The notes: a model not told the origin generated them from the letters alone. A stretch of DNA of 64,000 nt from Thalassoglobus polymorphus (GCF_007744255.1 NZ_CP036267.1:124001-188000); one strand, 5' to 3'. Counted from the stretch's first letter, positions 37,539 to 47,443 are shown. Numbers and translations: made by a program.

Positions 37539-38375
37539 ATGAAGTTCAATCATCAATTGCTGTTGCTTGTGTCTCTGGGAACGCTATTAAGCGGATGTCA
37601 GATGATCACCTCGGTCAATCAGCATCTGCCGTTTGCCGCGAAATCACCAAGCCGAGCCCACGGGACACCGGTCGAGATGATCTGTTTATGGGAAGCTGCC
37701 GAAGGAAATGGACTGAACAATCAGCCCACACGCGGCTTTGCCGGACAAGTTCTGTTTTTTGATCAAAATGGTGAAGAACCGGTTGAGGTGCATGGGGACG
37801 TCGAAATCTATCTCTTCGACGATCTTGGAACCCCCGAAGAACAGTCGAAGCCGATCTACAAGTATGAGTTCGAAAAAGAAGTTTTTGAAAGCTTCAAAAC
37901 CGAGACCAATCTCGGGATCGCTTACCAGTTGTTTGTCCCTTATCCAAAGAAAAACACCTACGAAGTCAACTGCTCGATTCGCGTCCGTGTCACGCCGGAT
38001 TCGGGGCGTGCCATCTATTCCAAAATGGCGCAAGTCATGCTGCCGGGAACCCAACCTCCTGCTCGAAAATTGCCCGTAGCTCAGCCCGTCAATCGCGTTG
38101 AACAAGCAAGTTTTGAACAACATGTAACCTCAGAAGCTCCCAAAGCTGCTTCGCTTGAAGAAATCGAAGCCTACTTCGGACAAGCTACGCTTCCCAAACC
38201 AAAACCGAATCTCACCGCCGAAAAGCAACGTCTGAAATCGGCTCTCTCGCGAGTTGTGGATCAGGGGCAGGCAACAATGAATCAAGCACCACTCGATTTG
38301 ACGGAAGCGCCAACGCATCCTGTTCAAACCTTGCAACCAGCCCAGCCGGAAGTACACCCACTCTTGAGCGAGTGA
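37539..38375 (+). CDS. lipoprotein, unknown, secretin-linked
   Basis: A 278-residue lipoprotein. The signal peptide MKFNHQLLLLVSLGTLLSGC ends in the lipobox LLSGC. The body contains a beta-rich domain around residues 60-190 (GTPVEMICLWEAAEGNGL; GQVLFFDQNGEEPVEVHGDV; YEVNCSIRVRVTPDSGRAIY) and a proline- and glutamine-rich C-terminus. No named family is recognised. GAGGG lies 6 nt before the ATG at 37539. It follows the large secretin gene, so it may be a pilotin-like or outer-membrane partner, but that is inference. Confidence 0.72.
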   Translation: MKFNHQLLLLVSLGTLLSGCQMITSVNQHLPFAAKSPSRAHGTPVEMICLWEAAEGNGLNNQPTRGFAGQVLFFDQNGEEPVEVHGDVEIYLFDDLGTPEEQSKPIYKYEFEKEVFESFKTETNLGIAYQLFVPYPKKNTYEVNCSIRVRVTPDSGRAIYSKMAQVMLPGTQPPARKLPVAQPVNRVEQASFEQHVTSEAPKAASLEEIEAYFGQATLPKPKPNLTAEKQRLKSALSRVVDQGQATMNQAPLDLTEAPTHPVQTLQPAQPEVHPLLSE

Positions 38376-38559
38376 CGCAAAGGAACTCAAGGAGATTTCG
38401 CCTCGGTCGATCCGTTTACAGCGATGGTTTACAAAATGACGCCTGAAATGTGCTGGATTCTGGCGAGTTGTGAGAAACAAATGCTTGCATCCGGGGTTGA
38501 AATTCGATGAAACTATAGGGAGACGTCTCCTCATTCAATCGGATTTCTGAGGTCTTCAG

Positions 38560-39225
38560 ATGTTATTTCGTACTCTTTCGCTCACTCTGGTTCTGGTTTG
38601 TTTTACAGGGATCAGCGATGTTCACGCCCAATCTCTGTTTGGTGGAGGTGGAACCGGTGGGACCACTGGAGGAACAAATACCGGTGGACGTGCCACGGGA
38701 ACAACTGGGGCTCAAGGGCAATCGACATCAGGGATCGATACTGGACAGACGATTGGAACGACAAATCTGAACGCAGCAGACGGAAGTTTGAGCGCAACGG
38801 TCGGACAGGGATCCTTTGTCGGTGGCCAGAACAGCGGAACATTCGTTGGTAATCGATTTACCGGTCAAACGGCAAGTCAGGGGACAAGTGCTCAGTTCGG
38901 AGGATTGCAAAACAACAACCAAACTCAGAATCGCAGCACTCAACAGCAAACAGACCGGAAATCTGTCCGGCCCGTTTTTCGGATGGCCTTTGTTGCCCCC
39001 ACACTCCCGCAGCAGGAGATTGAATCTCGCCTGATTGAGACCGCGATCGCATTACCACCGATTGTCGCTGGCAGTTCGTCGATCAACATCCAGGTTGATC
39101 CACAGGGACAAGTCACTCTGAGTGGAGCTGTCGGAACTGAGCGAGAGAGAAAGTTGCTCGAGTCTTATGTCCGTATGGAACCGGGTGTCCGTGGTGTCAA
39201 AAATAGTTTGACAATCAAAGAGTAA
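38560..39225 (+). CDS. secreted BON domain protein
   Basis: A 221-residue exported protein. Signal peptide RTLSLTLVLVCFTGISDVHA; then about 110 residues rich in Gly, Thr, Ser and Gln (low complexity); then a C-terminal BON domain (residues 145-221) with INIQVDPQGQVTLSGAVGTE and GVRGVKNSLTIKE. BON domains bind membranes or pore proteins such as secretins. It is third in the secretin-lipoprotein-BON run on one strand, which supports a joint envelope role. A GAGG sits 8 nt upstream of the start. Confidence 0.8.
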   Translation: MLFRTLSLTLVLVCFTGISDVHAQSLFGGGGTGGTTGGTNTGGRATGTTGAQGQSTSGIDTGQTIGTTNLNAADGSLSATVGQGSFVGGQNSGTFVGNRFTGQTASQGTSAQFGGLQNNNQTQNRSTQQQTDRKSVRPVFRMAFVAPTLPQQEIESRLIETAIALPPIVAGSSSINIQVDPQGQVTLSGAVGTERERKLLESYVRMEPGVRGVKNSLTIKE

Positions 39226-39320
39226 GCGTGAACGACCGGTGTCAGTGAGAGTTTGCAAAACTCAAAAACTGCTGTTGGGCAGCTGATTTCACCGGCGAAG
39301 AGTTGCTCGGAGTTACTTCG

Positions 39321-40598
39321 TTACTTCTGGTCGTCAGGTGATTGGAAAAGGTTGATGAATCTTTGAGGGTCAAGGAGCGTCTCGGTCCAGGATTTCTTCT
39401 TGGCTGAAAAGTTGTTCCAGACCTGTCCGACGTATGGTCGATACGTCGACTGCACAACGCTCAAAAAACCTTCTTTGCGGAGTGTCGTTAAAGCGTCTTG
39501 ATAATGTTGCAGGATGTTTCTTTGCAGCAAGCTTCCGACAACTTTTACCCCAGTGACGGCACTCGTGCTCATCATGGATGCCTGATCGACAGTTTGCATG
39601 GCGACGGCGGTCGCTGCCTCGAACAGCGTGACGTTCTCTTTTGTTGCCGTTGCGCTGAGGGACTCCCAGTATTTACGAACTTCGCTTTCGGGAAGCAATT
39701 TTCGTAAGTCGGCCCGATTCGCAGACTCGCGTGTTTCCGCGACGAACTCCCGCAACTCCACGATAGAAAGCGGCGGTTTGTCAAACTTTGAGGCCATGTT
39801 TCCACTCGTATTCTGGATCGCATCGAGGATGTCATCCACATTATGAATCGTGGAGGACTCATCAATGATGCCCTGCTTTTCGAGTTCGACGGCCAATTCC
39901 TTCAGATATGTTGACGAGCCGTAGGCGATGTCACTGACGGCAGCCAAAATCCACATCGGTGAGACATGCAAGGTCGCAATCCCGGCAAGGTCGACGAAGT
40001 TGCCGATCGCTTTCTTGGCAAGATGTTCTCCGGCGTTGTCGTCGCCGGGAGTCTGTGATTCGAACCCGCCCACGGTCTCAGTCAGGAAGGTCAAAGAGTT
40101 GTGGATGGCGACTTCGTAAGATTTCGAATTCTGGAAAGCTTGCGGAATCATCAGCTGAGCTGCTTCTCGCAATGTTCCGGCGGTCATCCCGACAGCACTT
40201 CGCAGAACCCGCTCAGGCATAGAAACACCGTAAAGCAGCGATTTTACGAACCCGGGATTTTCAATCGCCACTTCTTCTGGAAGTGTCGAGTCCGTTTGAA
40301 GGTCAGCGACCTCTTGATTGACCGCTGCGGCATCAGTCCAGGTTCCTCCGCAAGCTGGACAAGTCTGCTTGATGAGTGGTGCGACACCTGTGCTGTCCAT
40401 GGGGGCCAAACAGTTTGGGCACGAAAACAGAACCGCGTCCAATGCTTGAGGCTTGGCAAATGTGGCGTTTTGAGGTTCAGGAGGGGTCTCCCCACGCACA
40501 AACTGCCCGCTGCATCTCTCGCAGCGAAGCACCATTTGGTCGTCATCCAACGAGACCAGCAAGGTCCTGCAATTCGGACAGATCGCCATCGATTGCAT
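39321..40598 (-). CDS. protein with two zinc ribbons and helical body, unknown
   Basis: A 425-residue protein. Two CxxC-type zinc ribbons are at the N-terminus: CPNCRTLLVSLDD...LRCERC (residues 7-35) and CPNCLAPMDSTG...TCPACGG (59-86). The rest is mostly alpha-helical, with a possible membrane-associating segment near IATLHVSPMWILAAVSDIAY. It has no recognised catalytic motif. No neighbour on the same strand lies within the usual operon distance. Function unknown. Confidence 0.7.
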   Translation of the reverse strand: MQSMAICPNCRTLLVSLDDDQMVLRCERCSGQFVRGETPPEPQNATFAKPQALDAVLFSCPNCLAPMDSTGVAPLIKQTCPACGGTWTDAAAVNQEVADLQTDSTLPEEVAIENPGFVKSLLYGVSMPERVLRSAVGMTAGTLREAAQLMIPQAFQNSKSYEVAIHNSLTFLTETVGGFESQTPGDDNAGEHLAKKAIGNFVDLAGIATLHVSPMWILAAVSDIAYGSSTYLKELAVELEKQGIIDESSTIHNVDDILDAIQNTSGNMASKFDKPPLSIVELREFVAETRESANRADLRKLLPESEVRKYWESLSATATKENVTLFEAATAVAMQTVDQASMMSTSAVTGVKVVGSLLQRNILQHYQDALTTLRKEGFLSVVQSTYRPYVGQVWNNFSAKKKSWTETLLDPQRFINLFQSPDDQK

Positions 40599-40627
40599 CA
40601 GCGTTTTCCAAATTTTGGTGTTTCCGA

Positions 40628-40717
40628 ATGTTTGTCCTGTCCGTGAAGCTTACTTTATGACTTCAAAGACTGCTCGCCACGAGGCACAACCTGAAAATCA
40701 ATTCGAAAGATGCTCTA
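40628..40717 (-). repeat. interspersed repeat A, diverged copy
   Basis: Reverse orientation: CTGTCCGTGAAGCTTACTTT, then CTGCTCGCCACGAGGCACAA, then ATTCGAAAGATGCTCTA at the right end. The left terminal palindrome is missing here, but a lone GCAGTTTGCTCTA occurs at 40849-40861, where its CTA is the complement of the ccsBA stop. Confidence 0.75.
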
Positions 40718-40790
40718 TTCGGATGAACGGTCAATCAACTCCACTGGATCAAATTGGTTGAGAAGTTTGCTTGATTTGTCGAGATCGCAG

Positions 40791-40829
40791 AAAAAAAGCC
40801 CGTCCAACGGGAGTGGAGTCCCGTCGGGC
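40791..40829 (-). terminator. rho-independent terminator of ccsBA
   Basis: On the minus strand GCCCG (40829-40825), an inner stem ACGGGA/TCCCGT and CGGGC (40802-40798) form a two-part hairpin followed by seven T residues (40797-40791). It lies 30 nt after the ccsBA stop. Confidence 0.88.
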
Positions 40830-40858
40830 AGGCATCATTATTGTTATCGCAGTTTGCT

Positions 40859-43800
40859 CTAAGCCAGTTCGTTTGTCTCGGGGAGTTCGCCATCGCGGCT
40901 TCTCCAGACCGATTTCGGCGTGCAGCCAATTGCGGCGATTGTGATCTGGGAAGCGACAAACAGGGCCAGCCAAGCGAGACGGCCTTCGGTGAAACCGTAA
41001 CTGTGCAGACCAACACCCAGTTCGTTGACACCGAACCAGGACCAGCTGACCACTGCGTTTCCTAAAACTGCTAACACTGCGATTCCTCGCTCTTTCACGA
41101 GGTTCCCCCAGCGGGCATGCAGGACAAGAGCATTCCAGAGCACGATAATCAGAGCTCCGTTCTCTTTCGGGTCCCAACCCCAGAAGCGCCCCCAGGAATC
41201 ATCTGCCCAGAGTCCACCCAGAACGGTCCCGATGAAGCTGAAGAAAGTGGCGAAGCAAAGTACGCCGTATGTCATACGTGTAATTTCCTTCGACATGTTC
41301 TTGTTCAGGCTGGGAGTGAAAATTCCCATCATCAAATAGATGATTCCGAGTAAGCCTGCCAGATATGTGGTCGAGTATCCGAGGGTGATGCAGACAACAT
41401 GTGTCGCAAGCCAGAACTGGGTGTCGAGGACCGCTTCCAGCACAACGAACGTATCACCATCGCTGGCGAGGCCGTCAGCAATTCGGAGTGTCATAAACCC
41501 TGCAGCCGCACCAACGAGGTTAGCGACACCGAGTTTCGAGACCATTTCCAGGATGATACTTCCGAGAACGACTGCCCAACCAATAAAGATGGCAGAGGAG
41601 TAAAGGTTCGTCACAGGTGGTCGACCGGAGATGTAAATTCGGCCAATCAACGCCACGGTGTGAATCAGGAACACAGTACACAAAACCCAGAATGCAGATC
41701 GTTGGAAAACCTGTGGTAGGAAAAGCCAGCCAAAAGCTGCCAGAATTCCAGCGAAGACATAAAGCGTTCCCGCAACATAGAAGGCGTCGAAACGATTATA
41801 GATCGCTTCGAACTCCGTCTTGTTCATGATGTTTGCATCCTCACCGGTATGTGGGTAGGAGGCAAGCAATTGCTGGTATTTCGCGAGATCGGTGTTGAAT
41901 TTTTCAACATCACCAGCTCCATACGCATCAATCATCGAGAGGAAGAGTTCCATAGCTGGAGGCTTGGAGAAGGCTTCATCTCCGACCGACAAGAGCGCGT
42001 CGTAGGCTTTGCTGAAGACCATTGCTCGAGTGACTGATTCCCAATCAGTCCCCGGCTCATCCTCGTCAGAACCCATCTTGTCATCGATATGCGTAGGCAC
42101 AATCAAAGCGATTGGGACATTTCTAAATGCTTCCTGATGCAGTCGATCGAATTCTGTAATTTTGGATCTCAACTCCAGTGCGGGCGACATGGCTTGTGCG
42201 GAGTCATCTTTGGCCCGCATCAAGTCGATAATTCGTCCGCCGCCGACTGTGAATTCCAACAGGACATACGATTCAATTTTGTTGGAGAGTTCAATGATTT
42301 TTCTCTCGAACAGTGACCGTTCGTTCGGAGGTGTGTCGGACGCAGCGACTTTGAAGTCTCTCGGCTTTTGTGGGTCAAGATTCGTCAAGCCTTCCAAGTC
42401 CCGCAGGATTGTCAGCATCCCCATTTCTTTGATGCCGTCCACCTCGCGTGAGTTGAGCAGTTCATTGAACGAGTAGGTGAACCGTTTACGGTCTTCGAGT
42501 CCGAGTGCTTCAATGACTTCTTTGTTTTCAATTTTGAAAACACGTACATCACGGGAAGATTCTTTGCCGGTCATGATTTGAAGCAACCATTCGCTGGCAG
42601 GGTGCTTTTTCCCATCTTCATCGCGATAGGTTTCGTAATCAGAAAGTTTCAGCAGGGCGTTACGGGCGAAAGAATCAATAGGCATCGACCGACCTTTGTT
42701 CCACATTGGAAGTTCGCCAAAGGTGGCGATGTGGAATTCACCCGGTTTTTCTCGTGGAGCGCGGCCAGCCATCGTGACTGAGAAAAGAATCCCCACGGAC
42801 AAAACAGCTGCGGTGATCCAGCCAGCAACGTCAAGTTTGCTCGCAGGTTTCCATTTGTTGGCGATGCTTGCTGTGGGGGCTGTGTTACTGGATTTTGCGC
42901 GACGACCGAGGTACCGAAGCAGTGTTTGACCGAAGTGGAACATCATCCCGACCCAGACAATCATGCAGGAGACATACGGGGTCATCCAACCAGCGTTGTC
43001 AACAACTTGCAGTGTTGTGAATTCTCGGTTTCCTTCGACCAGTCCATAGTTCGATTGGTAGAAAGTTTTTCCCGCGAACCGCATCGGGTTGTTCATCCAG
43101 ATGCGATGTTCAAACGTCAGATCCTCACTCGGCTTGTTCAGAGTGATGTATGAGGAATAGTCTTTAACCTTGCTGGTCCCTTTGTAATCGTTCTTTTGGA
43201 CGTCATCGAGAGTGATTGAAAAGTCGTAGTAAAGGCGAACATATCGAAGCGCAATGTCGTATGTCTTATTGCCAACTCGGACAGTTTGAGCGCGTCCAAA
43301 GTTGCTGTCTGAGAGGTCAAAGATTGAGGACGTCAACCAGGTTCCGAGTTCTTTTCCGTCTTTCGATGTGAGAGTGACATAGAGGCTCGGTATGTCGACG
43401 CTTCCGCCTGTGTCAGTTCCTTTGACGTTGTCTGCGGGGATCGCAACGACTGATTTTCCAACACCTTCGGTGGCATCGTTCTCAGGAATCTTTTCATTGG
43501 GGCCAAAGCTTCGCAGACCACGAACATCAGAGTTGCGATAGAATTTGACAACTTTCATGTCAAACGGCAATTTTGGGCTCGAGATATTGGTCCCGTTCTT
43601 CTCTGATTGTTGTAACAGGCTCTGCGAGACAACAGTTTCGAGGTCTTCATCTTGTCCCGAATGGTCGATCACCGCGAACTCGACTTCGCGGATATCGCGA
43701 CTGAAGTTCGAGGTTTCCCCTTCGATGATGGTCATCTGACTTTCAACATGCTGAACGCCAACAAGGACGTCGTAGAACATCATCAAGCCGATGCCTGCGT

Positions 43801-44713
43801 GGAGCAGCACAATTCCCGCACGACGTTTGAAAACGGCAATGCAGCCAACTAACAGAATTACGGAAGCGAGCGTCGCTTTGACCAGTTGATAAAGAATCCG
43901 CATTGAGGCTTCATCGTTGGCTTCCCAGTAGGCTGTGAAGACAGCTGTTAAAGCGAGCAGGACTGCGCCAATTCCGGATAACCATTTTTGCTCTTTCGGG
44001 CCCAGAGCAAACGTTCCGTAAATGGTTGCACCTGTGAGCCCACAAAGTGTTGTGAGCATGATCAGACGCAGGGTTTCGTAGCTAAGAATTGGATTTGATT
44101 GCAGTCCGTTCTCACTGGAGCCACTGAGGATCACGAGATAGGTGAAGATTGTGCCCAAGCCCAGAATCACGCTACCGACAATCAACCGTGTGCCGGAAGC
44201 TTGAACCTTGAAGCGAACCGTGTGAGCGGCCAGCAGGTTCAGCCCCATCAGAATCCCAATGGTCCAACCCTTAGGGAAATAGATTCCAAAGTTATCTGGG
44301 AGGTTCTTCGAACCATCAGGCCAAATCGCTGCCATCCAATTGAGGTTGTCAGGGAAAGTTGGATTCGGCGGGAAGAATGATTCGGGGAAGAAGAGGTCAG
44401 CATCGACCCAGACAAACAGCTCCCCCAGGTTAATCAGTGGAAGCGATGACGATGAAATTAATCTGCCAAGATCGACACGGAAGTACTCGTTGACAACCGT
44501 CCAGATGTCGTCATGCACCTGCGCAAACGTGCCTGCCAAAACGATGAAAATCGCAGCTCCGAAAAGGACAACTGTGAGTTTCAACGATGCCAGCGGCTTC
44601 AAAATCGATTGAACCGTCTTCCAGCTCTCACTGGAAGAGGAGGATTCGATATTGAAGGTGTCGTGACTCGGGATTTGGTCAACGTTTGTTTTTTTATCAG
44701 TGGTCGAGGCCAT
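40859..44713 (-). CDS. ccsBA: fused cytochrome c maturation protein ResB-CcsA
   Basis: A 1284-residue membrane protein that exports heme and attaches it to c-type cytochromes (system II). The N-terminal ResB/CcsB half has helices such as LTVVLFGAAIFIVLAGTFAQ and a large extracytoplasmic domain (VEFAVIDHSG; EHRIWMNNPMRFAGKTFYQS). The C-terminal CcsA half has the tryptophan-rich heme site WGRFWGWDPKENGALIIVLW, and histidines in HVVCITLGYSTTYLAG and ALVLHARWGN. An extra soluble region of about 300 residues (roughly 700-980) separates the two. It serves the cytochromes of this window, including those at 56252 and 57455. The TAG stop matches a repeat A terminal remnant. Confidence 0.9.
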   Translation of the reverse strand: MASTTDKKTNVDQIPSHDTFNIESSSSSESWKTVQSILKPLASLKLTVVLFGAAIFIVLAGTFAQVHDDIWTVVNEYFRVDLGRLISSSSLPLINLGELFVWVDADLFFPESFFPPNPTFPDNLNWMAAIWPDGSKNLPDNFGIYFPKGWTIGILMGLNLLAAHTVRFKVQASGTRLIVGSVILGLGTIFTYLVILSGSSENGLQSNPILSYETLRLIMLTTLCGLTGATIYGTFALGPKEQKWLSGIGAVLLALTAVFTAYWEANDEASMRILYQLVKATLASVILLVGCIAVFKRRAGIVLLHAGIGLMMFYDVLVGVQHVESQMTIIEGETSNFSRDIREVEFAVIDHSGQDEDLETVVSQSLLQQSEKNGTNISSPKLPFDMKVVKFYRNSDVRGLRSFGPNEKIPENDATEGVGKSVVAIPADNVKGTDTGGSVDIPSLYVTLTSKDGKELGTWLTSSIFDLSDSNFGRAQTVRVGNKTYDIALRYVRLYYDFSITLDDVQKNDYKGTSKVKDYSSYITLNKPSEDLTFEHRIWMNNPMRFAGKTFYQSNYGLVEGNREFTTLQVVDNAGWMTPYVSCMIVWVGMMFHFGQTLLRYLGRRAKSSNTAPTASIANKWKPASKLDVAGWITAAVLSVGILFSVTMAGRAPREKPGEFHIATFGELPMWNKGRSMPIDSFARNALLKLSDYETYRDEDGKKHPASEWLLQIMTGKESSRDVRVFKIENKEVIEALGLEDRKRFTYSFNELLNSREVDGIKEMGMLTILRDLEGLTNLDPQKPRDFKVAASDTPPNERSLFERKIIELSNKIESYVLLEFTVGGGRIIDLMRAKDDSAQAMSPALELRSKITEFDRLHQEAFRNVPIALIVPTHIDDKMGSDEDEPGTDWESVTRAMVFSKAYDALLSVGDEAFSKPPAMELFLSMIDAYGAGDVEKFNTDLAKYQQLLASYPHTGEDANIMNKTEFEAIYNRFDAFYVAGTLYVFAGILAAFGWLFLPQVFQRSAFWVLCTVFLIHTVALIGRIYISGRPPVTNLYSSAIFIGWAVVLGSIILEMVSKLGVANLVGAAAGFMTLRIADGLASDGDTFVVLEAVLDTQFWLATHVVCITLGYSTTYLAGLLGIIYLMMGIFTPSLNKNMSKEITRMTYGVLCFATFFSFIGTVLGGLWADDSWGRFWGWDPKENGALIIVLWNALVLHARWGNLVKERGIAVLAVLGNAVVSWSWFGVNELGVGLHSYGFTEGRLAWLALFVASQITIAAIGCTPKSVWRSRDGELPETNELA

Positions 44714-44783
44714 GATAGGCTCCGGTGGAGTTGATGATTTCGATGCGAAAGACTGATGCGGTCGGCTGTCGGTCAGCCGTCGG

Positions 44784-45851
44784 CTATTCAGATTCGATAT
44801 TCAATTTCACAGATTTGAGGAACTCTCTGAAGCGTTCCTGTTCTGCTTTGACTGTTGGTGTTGGTCCGTGCAGCTTGAAGAACCACTTTGCGTCGCCCTG
44901 TTGCAGGATCACAGCGAGGATTGAATCTTCGGGGCCCTCACTAACTGAGAGTTGTCCGGCGATGCCGTCCACTTCAACCTCCTCGACCTGCTCCTTCAGT
45001 TCGGACTCTGTAATCGGGTCCAGCTTCACTTGTCCTCGCCAGCGATTGATGTTCGGGAGGACATCTCCGCCTCCACCCAGGCGGGTGATGGTGAAGTCTG
45101 CGTCTCCTGCTTCGTGAGGAGCAGTCAGGGCAACGAGACTGATCCCGTTTCCTTGTGCCTCCTGCCATCCTTCGGGGAGGTCATATTTCACCTGGTCCGA
45201 GGAGGGGCCAGGAGTTGCTGCCGGTGCCGCTGCCATGGCGGCTGTCCCGGTTAAAGACTGTTGAGAAATAATCCCAACGAGCATGTGTGTTTCGCCAAGA
45301 TCTTCAGTTGTTCCGGTCAGGTGCACGAGCGAAAGGAATTGATTCCCTTTCGGCATCGACACGATTTCTGATTTTTCCATCGCCTCTGAAAGCCAGTCCT
45401 CAGAAGTGAGTGGCGGCAACCCAAGTTGTTGTCGCCAGCGGTCGATGTTGAGTTTGAGGTATTGGACTGGATCGGAAGATGGGGCTGGTAAAGGAGTGAC
45501 AGTGACACTCGTCTTCTTCGCATTTGCAATTTTCAACGTTTGGTAAATAGGAGCGGGCCCATTGCTGGAGGTCCAGTTTTTGGGCAAATTGATTTTCGGA
45601 ACACCGGAAGAAACATCAACTCCGATGAAAATCTGTGCAAATTCCGAGCTTGTTTTCTCGAATTCCCCGGTCGGCGCCATCAGTTTGAAGAACCAGACCT
45701 GATCTCCACCTCCAGAAACTGGAGCAGAGGTCGATTGAAGATCTTTTGCAACTCGATATTGACGAATTTCTTCATCCTGTTGAAAACACGAACACAGGAG
45801 AAGGCATGCCAGAAGAGGAGTCAATCGTTTGAGTGGGCGGGAAATCAGCAT
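44784..45851 (-). CDS. lipoprotein, unknown
   Basis: A 355-residue putative lipoprotein: MLISRPLKRLTPLLACLLLC followed by SC, with Cys at the end of a hydrophobic signal. Two related halves are visible. Each has WFFKLMAPTGEFEKTSSEF- or WFFKLHGPTPTVKAEQERF-like blocks and a repeated NIxRWRxQ(L/V)xLxPxT pattern (LNIDRWRQQLGLPPLTSEDW; INRWRGQVKLDPITESEL), so it arose by internal duplication. No family name recognised. It lies 70 nt upstream of ccsBA on the same strand and may be co-transcribed with it. I chose the ATG at 45851; an earlier one lies at 45869. Confidence 0.7.
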   Translation of the reverse strand: MLISRPLKRLTPLLACLLLCSCFQQDEEIRQYRVAKDLQSTSAPVSGGGDQVWFFKLMAPTGEFEKTSSEFAQIFIGVDVSSGVPKINLPKNWTSSNGPAPIYQTLKIANAKKTSVTVTPLPAPSSDPVQYLKLNIDRWRQQLGLPPLTSEDWLSEAMEKSEIVSMPKGNQFLSLVHLTGTTEDLGETHMLVGIISQQSLTGTAAMAAAPAATPGPSSDQVKYDLPEGWQEAQGNGISLVALTAPHEAGDADFTITRLGGGGDVLPNINRWRGQVKLDPITESELKEQVEEVEVDGIAGQLSVSEGPEDSILAVILQQGDAKWFFKLHGPTPTVKAEQERFREFLKSVKLNIESE

Positions 45852-46486
45852 ATTGGTCCGATGGGGCATTTGCGGATTTGGAATTGCTGTCAAACGAAGC
45901 AGTCTGTCGTTGATCAGCGTGAAGTATTTCGAAACGCTAACAATCCTTGTGAAATCGCGGTTATTCACTGAAATTTACAATCCCTTCTTCAGGTTTTGTG
46001 GTTCAAGTTTTGTTAGAGCTCATGGATTCGTGGTTGGAAACGATGCCGGTTTAGGAGGGAAACAGCAACCGGGCGTGGTCTGTTATGAATTATAGGCCGC
46101 TCAATTCACGAAAGTACACGACGACGTATGAAGATTCCGCGATCCCCTCTGCATTCTCAACTTAAGAAAACGAACTTTCATTTCCTGAACGGAATCAATT
46201 CCCCAGTTTGACTCAATGATGCGGTTTCTGGACCTGTTTTGACATTCAGACTCGTGGCGGGCAGCTAATGCAGTCGTGAAAGCACTTTTTAAGGGTAATT
46301 GAAACACTGGAGGTACTCTAAATACTCAAACCTGCTCAACCGGACGGATCGGTCGATTCCATGCCTGATTCCGAACAATCGATGCAATCGAATCGCAGAA
46401 TCTGTCGATTTGGTTGGTAAGGCTCCAGGGATTGCGGAGTCAAGAATTGGTGAATATTAAGCATCAGCTATCTTGGATGGGTACCT
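45852..46486. other. spacer with a degenerate repeat A, no gene
   Basis: The 635-nt divergent spacer contains no supported gene. A decayed repeat A (46218-46320) is seen: CTGTTTTGACATTCAGACTC, then GTGGCGGGCAGC, a CAGTCGTGAAAGCACTT block and a final GGTACTCTA. Outside this nothing was recognised. Confidence 0.5.
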
Positions 46487-47317
46487 ATGAGTTCTGAGAC
46501 CACATTATATACGAGACGTCGTTTTGTCCTGAATTCCGTGGTAACTGCTTCCGCACTCGGGGCAGGAGCACTGCTTGGGAACAAGCTGTTTGCTGATCCT
46601 TCGCAAATCGCTTCCAGAGTTCAAGATGCGCCGAGTTCTCATCCGTTGATTCCCGCCTTGCAGATGGGGACAAACTCCCTCAAAGCACTCGATGATGTCA
46701 AAGACTACACAGCGACTTTCACGAAGCGTGAAATGATCGGCCGCAATCTCACGGATGCGAAAATGGAGATGAAATATCGCCATAATCCTTATAGCGTCTA
46801 TTTCAAGTTTATCAGCCCAAGTGCTGGCCGTGAAGCAATTTACGTTGCTGGTGAAAATGACGGAAAGATGCAAGCCCATGAAGTCGGGATCGCAGGGCTC
46901 GCTGGAACGCTGTCACTAGATGTCGATGGGCGTCTGGCAATGACGGACAATCGGCATCCAATCACCATGGCTGGTATGCATATCATGGTGTCAACCTTGC
47001 TGGAGCAGTGGCTTTCTGACACAAAACTGTCCGGAATGACGGTCAACTTCTATCCGAATGCCAAAATTGGCAAGATCGAGTGCAAAGCAATTGAAACGTC
47101 ACATCGCTCACCTTCATCAGGTGCAAAGTATGCGATGTCCAGGCTTTACGTCGATGCGAGCACAAACTACCCGATTCGCGTCCAGCAGTACGAATTTCCG
47201 AGAAAGAACAAAAAGCAGCCGGAACTCGTCGAAGACTATCTCTACACAGACATTAAAACGAATGTCGGACTCAAGGACATCGATTTTAGTACCAGTAATT
47301 CCAAATACGATTTCTGA
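46487..47317 (+). CDS. Tat-exported DUF1571 protein
   Basis: A 276-residue DUF1571 family protein, frequent in planctomycetes. The N-terminus has a twin-arginine signal, TRRRFVLNSVVTASALGAGA. The mature part has the family blocks VKDYTATFTKREMIGRNLTD, MKYRHNPYSVYFKFISPSAG and YPIRVQQYEFPRK, plus DYLYTDIKTNVGLKDIDF at the end, a layout reminiscent of LolA/LolB-like lipid-binding proteins. Function is not established. A strong terminator follows the stop. Confidence 0.85.
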   Translation: MSSETTLYTRRRFVLNSVVTASALGAGALLGNKLFADPSQIASRVQDAPSSHPLIPALQMGTNSLKALDDVKDYTATFTKREMIGRNLTDAKMEMKYRHNPYSVYFKFISPSAGREAIYVAGENDGKMQAHEVGIAGLAGTLSLDVDGRLAMTDNRHPITMAGMHIMVSTLLEQWLSDTKLSGMTVNFYPNAKIGKIECKAIETSHRSPSSGAKYAMSRLYVDASTNYPIRVQQYEFPRKNKKQPELVEDYLYTDIKTNVGLKDIDFSTSNSKYDF

Positions 47318-47366
47318 GAATTGGTTTGAGCTAGATTTGAGCGACTTGTCGTTCAACTGCAAATAA

Positions 47367-47408
47367 AAAACACCCGCACGAGATTGATCTCATGCGGGTG
47401 TTTTATTT
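47367..47408. terminator. bidirectional rho-independent terminator
   Basis: AAAACACCCGCA (47367-47378) pairs with TGCGGGTGTTTT (47393-47404), with an inner GAGAT/ATCTC stem, and is followed by ATTTTG. The A and T tracts on both sides let it serve both the DUF1571 gene and the convergent histone-like gene. Confidence 0.9.
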
Positions 47409-47443
47409 TGTGTCTTAAGGCGTTTCCCTATCGGTAGATAGGT

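Noticed and set aside
45852-46486. Possible small genes in the spacer before the DUF1571 gene
   Set aside because: The open frames overlap a decayed repeat A and have neither ribosome sites nor protein-like composition.
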